Notes under the pieces: model-generated
Told to the model about the DNA's origin: nothing
Databases searched by the model: none
What the model saw: the letters and a program-made list of their open reading frames with translations, nothing else
In this document: positions 1-7,998 of the stretch, in pieces
Position numbering within the stretch: the first letter of the stretch is position 1
Layout of the letters: every line of letters starts with the position of its first letter
Assembly (NCBI GenBank): GCA_002413265.1
Contig: DHWR01000170.1
Location: 12,995-37,728 of the forward strand
From: Chloroflexi bacterium UBA5177
Lineage (GTDB): Bacteria; Chloroflexota; UBA5177
Reading direction: 5' to 3'
Length of the DNA stretch: 24,734 nucleotides
Made by a program: the position numbers and the translations under genes

Positions 1-219
1 ACCTCCACGCCCGCAGCCCCGAATGTGGCGGTATTCAACCCCGGTGAAACGGCTGCGCACGTTAGCCTGGATGTCGTAAACAAGCAGAGCGTCAAGACAC
101 TTACCGCAGTTGTGCCTCCCGGCGCGGTATCCAGCATCGCAGTGCAATCCAAGAGTGATGCGCCCCGCGGCGTCATTCTCACAAGTGACCTCCCGGTTGC
201 CGCCTCGCCGCTATCCTAG
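1..219 (+). CDS. C-terminal end of a secreted DUF5719-like protein (partial)
   Basis: The reading frame is open from the first base of the window to a TAG at 217-219, so this is the last 72 residues of a longer protein whose start lies outside. The visible part alternates small and hydrophobic residues, with an NPGETAAHVSL segment, a proline-glycine turn (VPPGAVSSIAV) and the ending ILTSDLPVAASPLS. This NPG / VPPG / SDLPVAAS layout resembles the beta-sandwich repeats of DUF5719-type exported proteins of Actinobacteria and Chloroflexota. That assignment rests on pattern memory and is tentative. The next gene starts 17 nt after the stop with its own RBS, so the two are probably cotranscribed. 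An extracytoplasmic protein beside a membrane mannosyltransferase would fit a cell-envelope locus. No catalytic residues are visible. Confidence 0.6.
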   Translation, partial: TSTPAAPNVAVFNPGETAAHVSLDVVNKQSVKTLTAVVPPGAVSSIAVQSKSDAPRGVILTSDLPVAASPLS

Positions 220-236
220 ACCGGGAGGACGATCCG

Positions 237-1496
237 GTGAATGGTGCGGCCGTCGCTGATCGCACGGAGCCTCAACCGCGTGGCGGTCAACGCAGCCGCA
301 CCGACGAGCTAAAGGCTTGGCTTACGGCTCCGGCCTCGGTCGTGCCCCTCCGCGTCTGGATAGTCACGCGGCTGATGTTCGCTGTTCTCACCTACTTCGG
401 CGTCATTCTCTTCAACAGCGTGCTTCACGGAGCTCACCCCTCGTTCACTCACAGCTTTTTATCGGCCTGGCACAACCCAATAAGCCATGGAGGCTGGGAT
501 ACCAACTGGTACCTGCAGATCGCGGAGCGCGGATACCACTGGAAAAACCCGGCAGGTACGACGCCGGCGGCCTTCTTTCCCCTGTATCCGCTCCTCATTC
601 ACGTTGGCACCGCTGTGACCCATCACTCGTCGCTCTTGATTGCCCTGTTGATCTCCAACCTCTCCTTCCTGGCTGCCCTCGGCTATCTCTATCGCCTAAC
701 CGTCTGGGAGCTGGGCAAACAAACGGCCGCTCGCGTGGTCCTCTACATCGCCATCTTCCCCACGGCGCTCTTCTTTTTCGCCGGCTACAGCGAATCACTC
801 TTCCTTGTCCTCACTGTGGCCTGCTTCTACCACATGCGCCGCCGCCAGTGGCTCCTTGCCGGTTTTTTCGGGGGACTGGCCTCAGCAACCAGAGTTACCG
901 GAGTGCTGCTCTTCGTACCGTATGTGTACGAGTACGGGCGCGCTTGCAACTTTCGCCCCCGAGAAATGCTCCGCGGTTTCGGCGTCCCCGGAGCCCTACT
1001 GATCCCGTTGGGGCTCGCGGGGTTCATGCTGTACCTGCAGCGCGCCGTCGGTGACCCAATCGCCTTCAGCCACGGACAAGAAGCCTGGCAGAAGATCCTC
1101 ACGCTGAAGTTGTGGGCCGGCTTTGCCGAGACGGTTCGTCAGGTGGTTTCGGTTCAGCCGCCGGCGTCCTTCTACGAGGCACACAATCTCATTAACGGCG
1201 GTATCGGCCTCATTTTCCTGATCGCCTCCGTGCTCGCCGCGCGGCGCCTTCCGGCTTCCTACAGCCTCTACGTCGCTGCCTTCTGGGTTGTGACATTGGC
1301 CAGTCCGGCAATGGCCGGAGGATATCCTGTCCCCCTGATTTCACTCTCGCGCTACGTGCTGACTCTGTTCCCGGTATTCATGTATTTCGGTCTGCTGGGC
1401 CGCCGTCGAGACGCTCACGACGCGTACGTCGTACTTTCGGCCGGACTACTTTCGCTTTTCACGGTTCAGTTCCTCATTGGAGGGTGGATCGTCTAG
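237..1496 (+). CDS. PIG-V family membrane mannosyltransferase
   Basis: A 419-residue polytopic membrane protein. After a charged N-terminus of about 35 residues come roughly ten hydrophobic segments. Diagnostic motifs are W87-D88 in GGWDTNWYLQIAERGY (84-100) and AAFFPLYPLL (111-120). They match the first extracytoplasmic loop of PIG-V / GPI-mannosyltransferase-2-like GT-C enzymes, in which the aspartate is the presumed catalytic base acting on a polyprenyl-phosphate-mannose donor. The start is GTG at 237, with GGGAGG at 223-228 placed 8 nt upstream. In bacteria such proteins are usually annotated only as membrane mannosyltransferases, and acceptor and product are unknown here. The stop TAG at 1494-1496 overlaps the stop of the convergent dut gene. 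The family call is firm; substrate specificity is inference. Confidence 0.85.
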   Translation: MNGAAVADRTEPQPRGGQRSRTDELKAWLTAPASVVPLRVWIVTRLMFAVLTYFGVILFNSVLHGAHPSFTHSFLSAWHNPISHGGWDTNWYLQIAERGYHWKNPAGTTPAAFFPLYPLLIHVGTAVTHHSSLLIALLISNLSFLAALGYLYRLTVWELGKQTAARVVLYIAIFPTALFFFAGYSESLFLVLTVACFYHMRRRQWLLAGFFGGLASATRVTGVLLFVPYVYEYGRACNFRPREMLRGFGVPGALLIPLGLAGFMLYLQRAVGDPIAFSHGQEAWQKILTLKLWAGFAETVRQVVSVQPPASFYEAHNLINGGIGLIFLIASVLAARRLPASYSLYVAAFWVVTLASPAMAGGYPVPLISLSRYVLTLFPVFMYFGLLGRRRDAHDAYVVLSAGLLSLFTVQFLIGGWIV

Positions 1497-1933
1497 CCCG
1501 TGCTGCCGAAGCCTCCCCGATTGGAGCGCTCAGTCGCGAAGACTTCGACCCAGCTCCACGGGGCAAGCGGCACCAGAAGTCCCTGCGCGACGCGTTCGCC
1601 CCGCTCCAAGGTCACCTGCTTGTCGCCGAAGTTCAGGACCTGGATTTGTATCTCGTCGTCCGGACCGCAGTAGTCCGGGTCAATTACCCCAATACCGTTG
1701 GGCATGATCAGACTCTTGCGCCGCGGGGTACTGCTTCTCAGTGCGACGACCAGAACGTGCCCATCGGGCACCCTGACGATTACATTGGACGGCACGAGTT
1801 CAATCGACCCTGGGGCGACAACGATCGTGCTCCTGCAGTAGAGGTCGAAGCCTGCTGCCCCTGCAGTCGCAGGCATAGGCAATGGAAGGCTTTCGTCTAT
1901 CCGTGTGATCTCCACCTGCAAGGGCTCTATCAC
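1493..1933 (-). CDS. dut: dUTP diphosphatase (dUTPase)
   Basis: Hydrolyses dUTP to dUMP and pyrophosphate, keeping uracil out of DNA and supplying dTMP synthesis; the family acts as a cytosolic homotrimer. All five trimeric dUTPase motifs are visible in 146 residues: AGFDL (27-31), RSST (66-69), GVIDPDYCG (82-90, with catalytic Asp85 and the uracil-side Tyr88), RGERVAQ (111-117) and RGGFGSTG at the C-terminus (139-146). Motif 2 reads RSST rather than the common RSSLA or RSGLA; I recall this variant with GVIDPDYCGPDDE in a non-proteobacterial subgroup. The start is GTG at 1931-1933 with only a weak RBS; a second in-frame GTG lies six codons in. It follows the histidine-rich membrane protein gene by 21 nt, so it may be read from that gene's promoter. 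Confidence 0.92.
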   Translation of the reverse strand: MIEPLQVEITRIDESLPLPMPATAGAAGFDLYCRSTIVVAPGSIELVPSNVIVRVPDGHVLVVALRSSTPRRKSLIMPNGIGVIDPDYCGPDDEIQIQVLNFGDKQVTLERGERVAQGLLVPLAPWSWVEVFATERSNRGGFGSTG

Positions 1934-1954
1934 GTCAGGGAAGCTCGAAACTAA

Positions 1955-2614
1955 TTACTGGGCGGTTGGCCACCCTGTGAACTTCGTCGGTGTCTTGAAC
2001 GGAGGTCCGATCTCCAACCAAACGTCTTTATGATCCGTCAGAATGATGCTGCGAGGGTCGCCCGTGTACGGCTTACCATCTATCCACATTTTCAAGTGCT
2101 GCCCTGGCTTCACCTTCGCAGTACTAATCTGTGTCGGAGAAAGCGGCTCCTGCATGACGTCGTACCAATTCTTTAGCGTCGGCAGGATTTTCTGGGGCGC
2201 TTCGATGTGTACGATTCCACTCGAATCGTGAGCATGCAACCAGTACTCGCAATCGTGGTCGTAGTTGAGTCCCGCGTGAGGGTCAAACAGGACCGGCTTG
2301 CCGGCGTCGAGAACTGTGACATGCGCGTGCACGTGATATGTGATCTGCATCACTGCATTACACCCTATGGTGCCGTCAATCTTCGCTGCCGTGTTCTGGC
2401 CGTTCGTAGCAGCACTTGTGAGATTGTTGCTCGAGCCTGAGGACTTGCCCACACCCGTCACAATCGCGATCAAAAACGCGGCGACTGCCAGGATGATGAC
2501 GCCACCCGTGATCAGCTGCCAGCGCGGCATCAGGCCTTGCGACTGTTGAGCACTGCGCTGCTGTTGCTGTCGCCGTTCCGCTGATCGTCGCGACTGGCGG
2601 CTTTTCCTACCCAT
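1955..2614 (-). CDS. Histidine-rich membrane-anchored extracytoplasmic protein, function unknown
   Basis: A 219-residue protein with a basic, Gln-rich N-terminus (1-30), one transmembrane helix (about 33-53), a Ser/Asn/Thr-rich linker (57-78) and a globular domain outside the membrane. The domain contains HxHxH (H94, H96, H98), H113, H120, C122, then YWLHAHDSSGIVHIEAP with H127, H129 and H136. C85 and C122 could form a disulfide. A later WIDGKPYTGDPRSIIL stretch looks like a beta hairpin. I recall similar HxHAH ... CxYWLHTHDxSGIIHIE proteins in several phyla, but know no assigned function. The histidine clustering suggests metal binding (Cu, Zn or Ni), which is inference. The start is ATG 2612-2614, chosen because AGGAGA sits 7 nt upstream; an ATG 12 codons further up (2650) has no such site. 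Probably cotranscribed with dut. Confidence 0.8.
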   Translation of the reverse strand: MGRKSRQSRRSAERRQQQQRSAQQSQGLMPRWQLITGGVIILAVAAFLIAIVTGVGKSSGSSNNLTSAATNGQNTAAKIDGTIGCNAVMQITYHVHAHVTVLDAGKPVLFDPHAGLNYDHDCEYWLHAHDSSGIVHIEAPQKILPTLKNWYDVMQEPLSPTQISTAKVKPGQHLKMWIDGKPYTGDPRSIILTDHKDVWLEIGPPFKTPTKFTGWPTAQ

Positions 2615-2792
2615 GAAATGGTCTCCTGAGATCCGGGAATGCCCTAACACAGTGAGGGCCGGACCCGAGGCCCGGCCTTCAAATGACGGGTTGACGTACG
2701 GCTAAGAGTACACCGCCTGCGCCTCGATTTACTACCCTCAGACTCGCGCAAGGTCCGTATGGTGACCGCTACCTTCCGAAATATTCGCGCAT

Positions 2793-3278
2793 CTATCGGT
2801 GCCTTCCGAGACGCGGTAGAAACCGGGGCACCGCCGCCGCGTACTTTGCATAAGACGGGTAGCGCTCCAACAGATGGCTTTCCTCAGCCTGTGTCTTGAA
2901 TACGAAAAACACCATGCCGGTGAGCGTCAGCACCAACCCGCCGCCACTCGACCAGAGAAGCGACCAGCCGCAGATCGCACCCACGATCGCGACGTAGATC
3001 GGATGGCGAAGGTGAGCATAGATGCCGCTCTGGCGAAGAGTGCCTTCGGCTCGAGGCTTTGGTGAGGCCACAAGGTCCTCCCCGAGGACCCGACTCGCTG
3101 CACGAAAGAGAAATGCAGCTCCGATGACTAGCCCGAAGCCGATGATTCGCCCCGGCCAGACGACCGCTGCGGGTAGCTCACCTGGGAGGCGCAGTAGCGG
3201 CTGCGCGACCGGCCAGACGACCGTGAGTGCAAGGAGAGGAATTTGGACCCTTACCCAGGTCCGAGCATCAAGGCTCAT
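2793..3278 (-). CDS. Isoprenylcysteine carboxyl methyltransferase (ICMT)/PEMT-like membrane protein
   Basis: A 161-residue membrane protein with about four hydrophobic segments. The C-terminal half carries the ICMT/phospholipid methyltransferase signature: GIYAHLRHPIYVAIV (85-99), a glutamate pair (E132, E133) and ERYPSYAKYAAAVPRFLP (138-155). In the family the RHP motif and the downstream Glu contribute to S-adenosylmethionine binding. Bacterial members are rarely characterised, so the methyl acceptor (lipid, isoprenoid or protein) is unknown. The start is ATG 3276-3278, preceded by GGAAG about 10 nt upstream. The gene ends 178 nt before the histidine-rich protein gene, long enough to hold a separate promoter for that gene. 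It is divergent from the zinc ribbon gene across 101 nt. Confidence 0.82.
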   Translation of the reverse strand: MSLDARTWVRVQIPLLALTVVWPVAQPLLRLPGELPAAVVWPGRIIGFGLVIGAAFLFRAASRVLGEDLVASPKPRAEGTLRQSGIYAHLRHPIYVAIVGAICGWSLLWSSGGGLVLTLTGMVFFVFKTQAEESHLLERYPSYAKYAAAVPRFLPRLGRHR

Positions 3279-3379
3279 AGAACGGATGTGCTTCCAGAAG
3301 TCGGTTTGTCGCAGGGGGTCACGCGCTGTACCGTAGAGTGTACGGGTCGTGATGAGGATCCGGCAGCGAGGCGGCGGGC

Positions 3380-3679
3380 GTGAACAACATCATCATCGTG
3401 CTCCTGGTCATTGCCGCGGTGAAATTCGTGGTTTTTGGCTGGCTGCTGTATCGGGTGTTCCAGCGGGATTTAGAGCAGTACGAGAACGATCAGCTCTCCA
3501 CTGCCTCGACCGTTCCTGTATGCGTCTATTGTCAGAGCGCCTGGACCAAACCCGTTGACGAGGGCCAGACCCGATGGGAGGGTGGCGATCTCGTTCTTGT
3601 GACCACCTATGAATGCGAGCACTGCCGTCTGCCCTTCTGGCACGTCGAGCGCGTATCTGTTTCGAAGATCTCCGTCTAG
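3380..3679 (+). CDS. Small membrane-anchored zinc ribbon protein
   Basis: A 99-residue protein with one N-terminal transmembrane helix (about 3-24) followed by a cytosolic or extracytoplasmic domain with two CxxC knuckles: C48-V-Y-C51 and C79-E-H-C82, 27 residues apart. This spacing is typical of a rubredoxin-like zinc ribbon. The segment between the knuckles is acidic and then hydrophobic (WEGGDLVLVTTYECEHC). The start is GTG at 3380, with a GAGG at about 3369-3372. No family name is recognised. A role as a redox- or metal-sensing membrane adaptor is possible but unsupported. It lies 110 nt upstream of uvrA, which has its own promoter, so a functional link to repair should not be assumed. 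Confidence 0.75.
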   Translation: MNNIIIVLLVIAAVKFVVFGWLLYRVFQRDLEQYENDQLSTASTVPVCVYCQSAWTKPVDEGQTRWEGGDLVLVTTYECEHCRLPFWHVERVSVSKISV

Positions 3680-3700
3680 CCGTCCTCGCAGGTCGCAGTG

Positions 3701-3730
3701 TGTCGAAGTTTTTCGAACATATGTTATAAT
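3701..3730 (+). promoter_or_regulatory. uvrA promoter with extended -10
   Basis: TATAAT at 3725-3730 is a perfect -10 hexamer, preceded by TG at 3722-3723, giving the extended -10 TGTTATAAT. The -35 region is poor: TGTCGA at 3701-3706 with an 18-nt spacer is the best candidate. The extended -10 probably compensates. The predicted transcript starts near 3737, about 50 nt before the uvrA ATG. Confidence 0.7.
3714..3725 (+). promoter_or_regulatory. SOS box (LexA/DinR-type operator) of uvrA
   Basis: CGAACATATGTT at 3714-3725 matches the first 12 positions of the Bacillus DinR/LexA consensus CGAACRNRYGTTYC; the last two positions (AT) do not match. The inner AACATATGTT is a perfect 10-bp palindrome. 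It overlaps the first base of the uvrA -10 hexamer and the whole TGn extension, so bound LexA would occlude RNA polymerase. uvrA is a classical SOS gene, which supports the call. Confidence 0.75.
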
Positions 3731-3789
3731 AAGCGCTCGTATGCACCCTGCCGCCGTTAGCCAAAACGACTCCAAGAGCTGCTCATGCC

Positions 3790-6687
3790 ATGACTAGAGA
3801 CACTATCCACGTTCGCGGTGCCCGCGAACACAATCTCAAAAACGTCGAGCTCGAAATCCCCAGAGGAAGCCTCGTGGTCTTCTCGGGCATTTCGGGCTCG
3901 GGCAAATCCAGCTTGGCCTTCGACACTATCTTTGCCGAGGGTCAACGTCGCTACGTGGAGTCGCTGTCCGCCTATGCGCGTCAGTTTCTCGGGCAGTTAG
4001 ACAAGCCTGACGTGGATTACATCGACGGGCTCTCGCCCGCCATCTCCATCGATCAGAAGAGCGCGAGTCACAACCCGCGCTCAACCGTCGGTACGGTAAC
4101 CGAAATTTACGATTACCTGCGGCTGCTCTACGCGCGCATTGGCCACCCTCACTGTCCAAAGTGCGGGCGGGAGATCCAACGCCAGTCTGTGGAACAGATC
4201 GTCGACGACGTGATGGCGATGCCCCCCGGCAGTCGCATCATGATTCTCGGTCCCGTGGTGCGTGGTCGCAAGGGCGAATACCGTCACGTCTTCGAGGAAG
4301 CTCGAAAAGCAGGATACATCCGGGTCCGGGTCGATGGCGAAGTGCGGGAGCTGGCCGAGGATTTTCCTCTCGACAAGTACAAGCAACACGATATCGAAGT
4401 TGTGGTAGATCGACTTGTGCTGCCTGAATCTGATGTCGACCGAGATGCGCTCGCCGCCGATCGGTCCCGTTTGGCAGACTCCGTCGAGACGGCTCTCAAG
4501 CTGGGCGAGGGCATCGCCATCGTCAAGCACCTCGATGGTCCGGAGCGCTTGTTCTCGGAGCACTTCGCCTGCGTTGTGTGCGGCATATCTCTCCCGGAGA
4601 TAGAACCTCGGACCTTCTCATTCAACAGCCCGCATGGTGCGTGTCCGGATTGCACCGGGCTAGGGACGAAGAAAGAGCTGGATCCCGGCCAGGTCATTCC
4701 CAACAAGTCCCTGAGTCTTGCCCAGGGCGCCGTGCACCCGTGGGCTCGGTCGGGCACCTCGAGCCCGTATTACATGTCCTTGCTCAAAGCTGTCGCGGAG
4801 CAGTATGGGTTCAGCGTCGAGACGCCCGTGGAGGAGCTTGCACCGGAGGATCTGGACAAGGTGATGTACGGCAGCGGCAAGGACACCGTTCCCGTCCGCC
4901 GGCACAACCGCCGCATCATGCACGTGCACTACGAAGGCGTGATTCCCAACCTCTTGCGAAGGTATCGGGACACGGACAGTGAGTGGATGCGTAGCGAGCT
5001 CGACCAGTACATGACCAACGTGGCCTGTCCTACCTGTGGTGGCGCGCGTTTGCGACCCGAAAGTATAGGGGTAACCGTTGGCGGACAGTCGATCGTGCAG
5101 GTTACTCAGAACTCAATTCGCTCGGCCGCGCGCTATTTTGCGGCGATCTCGGGCGACGAACCTTTGCTCAAAGGGGAGGTCAGTCTAACCGAGCGAGAGC
5201 GCTTGATCGGTCGACAGATCATCAAAGAGATCCGCGCCCGCCTGCGATTCCTGCTCGATGTGGGGCTCGACTATCTCACGCTAGACCGCACAGCCGCGAC
5301 ACTGGCCGGTGGTGAAGCACAGCGCATCCGACTTGCCACGCAGATAGGTTCGGGGCTAATGGGAGTCCTCTACATTCTGGACGAGCCGAGCATCGGGCTC
5401 CATCAACGCGACAATGCACGCCTTATACGAACGCTCGAGCATCTGCGAGATCTGGGCAACACGCTCATCGTGGTCGAGCACGACGAAGAGACGATGCGTG
5501 CGGCTGATCACGTCGTGGACATTGGGCCCGGAGCCGGGGAGCACGGCGGCCACCTGGTAGCCCAGGGAACCCTCGACGACGTGATGCGCGCGCCGGATTC
5601 GATTACTGGGCAATACCTGAGCGGTAAGCGCCAGATTCGCGTGCCGGCGCACCGAAGATCAGGCAGCGGGGAGAGCATTGTCGTCCGTGGTGCCCGAGCA
5701 AACAACCTGAAAAACATTGACGTCTCGTTCCCGCTGGGGCGTTTTCTATGCGTGACCGGAGTCTCGGGTTCGGGAAAGAGCACCCTGGTCAATGAAATCC
5801 TTTTCAGGGCGGCCTCGCAGCGACTCAACAAATCTCGGGAGCGGGCAGCCTTGCACGACTCGGTCTTCGGCTTTTCTCACCTGGACAAGGTGATCGACAT
5901 CGATCAGTCTCCTATCGGCCGAACCCCTCGATCAAACCCTGCTACCTACACCGGTGCATTCACGCCTATTCGTGAGCTATTCGCTGCCCTTCCAGACGCA
6001 AAGATTCGAGGCTACAAGCCCGGACGCTTCTCCTTCAATGTGAAGGGTGGACGCTGCGAAGCGTGTCGTGGTGAAGGGATTATCCAGATCGAGATGCACT
6101 TCCTTCCCGACGTCTACGTTCCTTGTGAGGTGTGCAAGGGCAAGCGCTACAACCGCGAGGCTCTTGAGATCAAATTCAAGGACAAGAGCATTGCCGATGT
6201 CCTGGACATGACCGTGGAGGAAGCCCTTACCCTTTTCGAGAATATGCCCACAATATCGAATAAGATGCGCACGCTTCGGGACGTAGGTCTCGGCTATATC
6301 CGCGTTGGGCAGCCCTCTACCACGCTCTCCGGCGGAGAAGCGCAGCGTATCAAATTAGCCACAGAGCTCAGCAAGCGCGCGACCGGCAAGACTCTATACA
6401 TATTGGACGAGCCAACGACGGGGCTGCACTTCGCGGATGTGGAGAAATTGCTCTTGGTCTTGAACCGATTGGTTGACGCGGGCAACACAGTCGTCGTAAT
6501 CGAACACAATCTCGATGTGATCAAGACTGCCGATTGGGTAATCGACCTCGGTCCGGAAGGTGGGGACAAGGGCGGAACAGTCGTGGCCGAAGGAACGCCG
6601 GAGGACATTGCCGCCTGTAAATCCTCCTTTACCGGCCAATTCTTGCGCCCCGTGCTTCACCAGCAGCTTGCGGCTCTAGCCGGCTAG
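3790..6687 (+). CDS. uvrA: Excinuclease ABC subunit A, UvrA
   Basis: The damage-recognition ATPase of nucleotide excision repair, which loads UvrB on lesions as a UvrA2-UvrB complex. At 965 residues it has normal length and is intact. It carries two ABC modules: Walker A GISGSGKS (33-40) and GVSGSGKS (about 657-664), signatures LAGGEAQRI and LSGGEAQRI, and Walker [13 protein letters not shown] and [12 protein letters not shown]. The zinc modules are present: CVVC (about 260-263) paired with CPDC (about 285-288), and CEAC paired with CEVC (about 755-781). Further CPKC and CPTC pairs also occur. The start ATG at 3790 gives the standard N-terminus, [14 protein letters not shown]. The RBS is weak. 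Regulation by LexA is predicted from the overlapping SOS box. The gene is tail-to-tail with cdaR, only 6 nt apart. uvrB and uvrC are not in the window. Confidence 0.98.
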   Translation: MTRDTIHVRGAREHNLKNVELEIPRGSLVVFSGISGSGKSSLAFDTIFAEGQRRYVESLSAYARQFLGQLDKPDVDYIDGLSPAISIDQKSASHNPRSTVGTVTEIYDYLRLLYARIGHPHCPKCGREIQRQSVEQIVDDVMAMPPGSRIMILGPVVRGRKGEYRHVFEEARKAGYIRVRVDGEVRELAEDFPLDKYKQHDIEVVVDRLVLPESDVDRDALAADRSRLADSVETALKLGEGIAIVKHLDGPERLFSEHFACVVCGISLPEIEPRTFSFNSPHGACPDCTGLGTKKELDPGQVIPNKSLSLAQGAVHPWARSGTSSPYYMSLLKAVAEQYGFSVETPVEELAPEDLDKVMYGSGKDTVPVRRHNRRIMHVHYEGVIPNLLRRYRDTDSEWMRSELDQYMTNVACPTCGGARLRPESIGVTVGGQSIVQVTQNSIRSAARYFAAISGDEPLLKGEVSLTERERLIGRQIIKEIRARLRFLLDVGLDYLTLDRTAATLAGGEAQRIRLATQIGSGLMGVLYILDEPSIGLHQRDNARLIRTLEHLRDLGNTLIVVEHDEETMRAADHVVDIGPGAGEHGGHLVAQGTLDDVMRAPDSITGQYLSGKRQIRVPAHRRSGSGESIVVRGARANNLKNIDVSFPLGRFLCVTGVSGSGKSTLVNEILFRAASQRLNKSRERAALHDSVFGFSHLDKVIDIDQSPIGRTPRSNPATYTGAFTPIRELFAALPDAKIRGYKPGRFSFNVKGGRCEACRGEGIIQIEMHFLPDVYVPCEVCKGKRYNREALEIKFKDKSIADVLDMTVEEALTLFENMPTISNKMRTLRDVGLGYIRVGQPSTTLSGGEAQRIKLATELSKRATGKTLYILDEPTTGLHFADVEKLLLVLNRLVDAGNTVVVIEHNLDVIKTADWVIDLGPEGGDKGGTVVAEGTPEDIAACKSSFTGQFLRPVLHQQLAALAG
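6676..6687. other. 12-bp palindrome over the uvrA stop codon
   Basis: CTAGCCGGCTAG is a perfect palindrome whose last three bases are the uvrA TAG stop. It sits in the 6-nt-gap junction with convergent cdaR. With no loop or U-tract it is not a standard terminator; it may be fortuitous or a weak 3'-end structure. Confidence 0.35.
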
Positions 6688-6693
6688 GCTGCG

Positions 6694-7995
6694 TCACCCG
6701 GTCGGCGCGGACTGCAGTAGGATGCTCACTTTATCCGGATAGACGTTTGCCACGCGGAAGCGCGAAGGAACGCTGAGCGCCGGAGAGAGTGAGTAGTTCC
6801 CGGCTCCGAAGCCGGTCACGTTGACGACGGCCGTCATGTTCCGAGCCACATCGTGCACACCGGTGGCTGGACCTATCACGGTGACCAAAACACGAGCCGG
6901 ATTGGCTTGAGCGGTGAGTCCTAGCGGCACTCCGGTTAGCGTTATACCGACCTCCACCGATGTGTAAGAGTCTACCGGCTGAACGCTTATCCGCACTCGG
7001 ACGGTACGTCTCGAGGCGGTCACCCCTTTCGGCAGCTTGAGTGCCGTGGCCGCTGAAAAAGTAGTCTTCCGTTTCGAGAGGCTCACAGGGACGGTGACAA
7101 CGCTCGTCAACTGGCGTAAACGTGCAGTCGACCCTTGTACCGTAACCTCGGGCGGAGAGATTGCCACACCCGTCACGCCGAAGCCCGAATGCGGGTGCCC
7201 ATCTAATCGAATCAGGACCGGCACCGGTTTGAAACTCGAGAGCGACTTGACATCGACGTGGACGGTCACCTGGCTCGGACTGATCAGAAGGCGGGTCGTT
7301 CCGCTTACCGGCAAACCCTGAGCGCTCAAGAGCGACGGCGAGAACGTACCGTCGAGGGTGGAGGTATCACCTGCGAGGTTCAAATCCACGGACGCTCGGG
7401 CGACCTGTGACACGAGGGTGCGAGGTCCTTTTACGGAAATCGTGGGCGGGTAGATATGCGGCGCTTGCGCGATATACCCTTTCGGAGGTTGCCCGACGAT
7501 GACGGGCGTGACCGGGATCTGTTCCTGCTTCAGGAAATCCATTGCGACCGTAATGAAACGTGGCGTCACGCTCACGCATGTGATGCCCGGGTCCGACTGG
7601 CACAGGACGGGCACTCGACGGTGAACGCCTGGCCCAAGGCCCAACAGATCAACATAGACGCGGAAGTTCGCGCCACTTACCTGAATTGACGGGGTACCGG
7701 TCCGATAACGCACATGAGCCGATGGAAGCTGGCTAGTGACAACCAAATCTTGCCGAACGTCCGCCGCGCCCACTTGTAAGGGCTGCGGAAGATCGACCGC
7801 GAGATGAGGGTTCTCACGGCCCGTCACGTACAACCACAGAGCCAGGGCCAGCAGCAGCGATAACGCAAAACGGATCAAAGACTCTCGCGTTAGGAATACG
7901 CGCAGCATGCTTGGCTGTACGGGCGTGCCCGCGCCAAGTGTCAATACCTTGGGCCACTGGCCCTTCCCGTTCGGCTGTCGTGCCGGTTCTGCCAC
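6694..7995 (-). CDS. cdaR: YbbR-domain protein, CdaR-like regulator of diadenylate cyclase
   Basis: A 433-residue protein: a cytosolic N-terminus of about 38 residues, one transmembrane helix (about 40-57, followed by YVTGRENPHLAVDLP), then a long extracytoplasmic region made of about four YbbR-type beta domains. Recurring signs are KGPRTLVSQV, VQGSTARLRQL and VIGPATGVHDV with preceding P-x-x-V-x-V strands. In Firmicutes CdaR binds the membrane cyclase CdaA and modulates c-di-AMP production. The start GTG (7993-7995) lies 3 nt after the cdaA stop, with AAGGG immediately upstream, so translation is probably coupled to cdaA. A second candidate start is ATG at residue 30, just before the helix. 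The Firmicute third gene, glmM, does not follow; uvrA faces this gene instead. Confidence 0.9.
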   Translation of the reverse strand: MAEPARQPNGKGQWPKVLTLGAGTPVQPSMLRVFLTRESLIRFALSLLLALALWLYVTGRENPHLAVDLPQPLQVGAADVRQDLVVTSQLPSAHVRYRTGTPSIQVSGANFRVYVDLLGLGPGVHRRVPVLCQSDPGITCVSVTPRFITVAMDFLKQEQIPVTPVIVGQPPKGYIAQAPHIYPPTISVKGPRTLVSQVARASVDLNLAGDTSTLDGTFSPSLLSAQGLPVSGTTRLLISPSQVTVHVDVKSLSSFKPVPVLIRLDGHPHSGFGVTGVAISPPEVTVQGSTARLRQLTSVVTVPVSLSKRKTTFSAATALKLPKGVTASRRTVRVRISVQPVDSYTSVEVGITLTGVPLGLTAQANPARVLVTVIGPATGVHDVARNMTAVVNVTGFGAGNYSLSPALSVPSRFRVANVYPDKVSILLQSAPTG

Positions 7996-7998
7996 CCC

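Noticed and set aside
317..1054. Open frame of 245 codons overlapping the mannosyltransferase gene
   Set aside because: Arg/Pro-rich alternative frame of a gene with clear family motifs.
2655..2680. GGCCGG/CCGGCC inverted repeat in the 178-nt gap before the His-rich protein gene
   Set aside because: Short 6-bp core with a 9-nt loop in GC-rich sequence and no U-tract; not enough to call a terminator or riboswitch.
2691..2696. TTGACG, a near-perfect -35 on the plus strand
   Set aside because: No -10 at a suitable distance and no plus-strand gene downstream before 3380.
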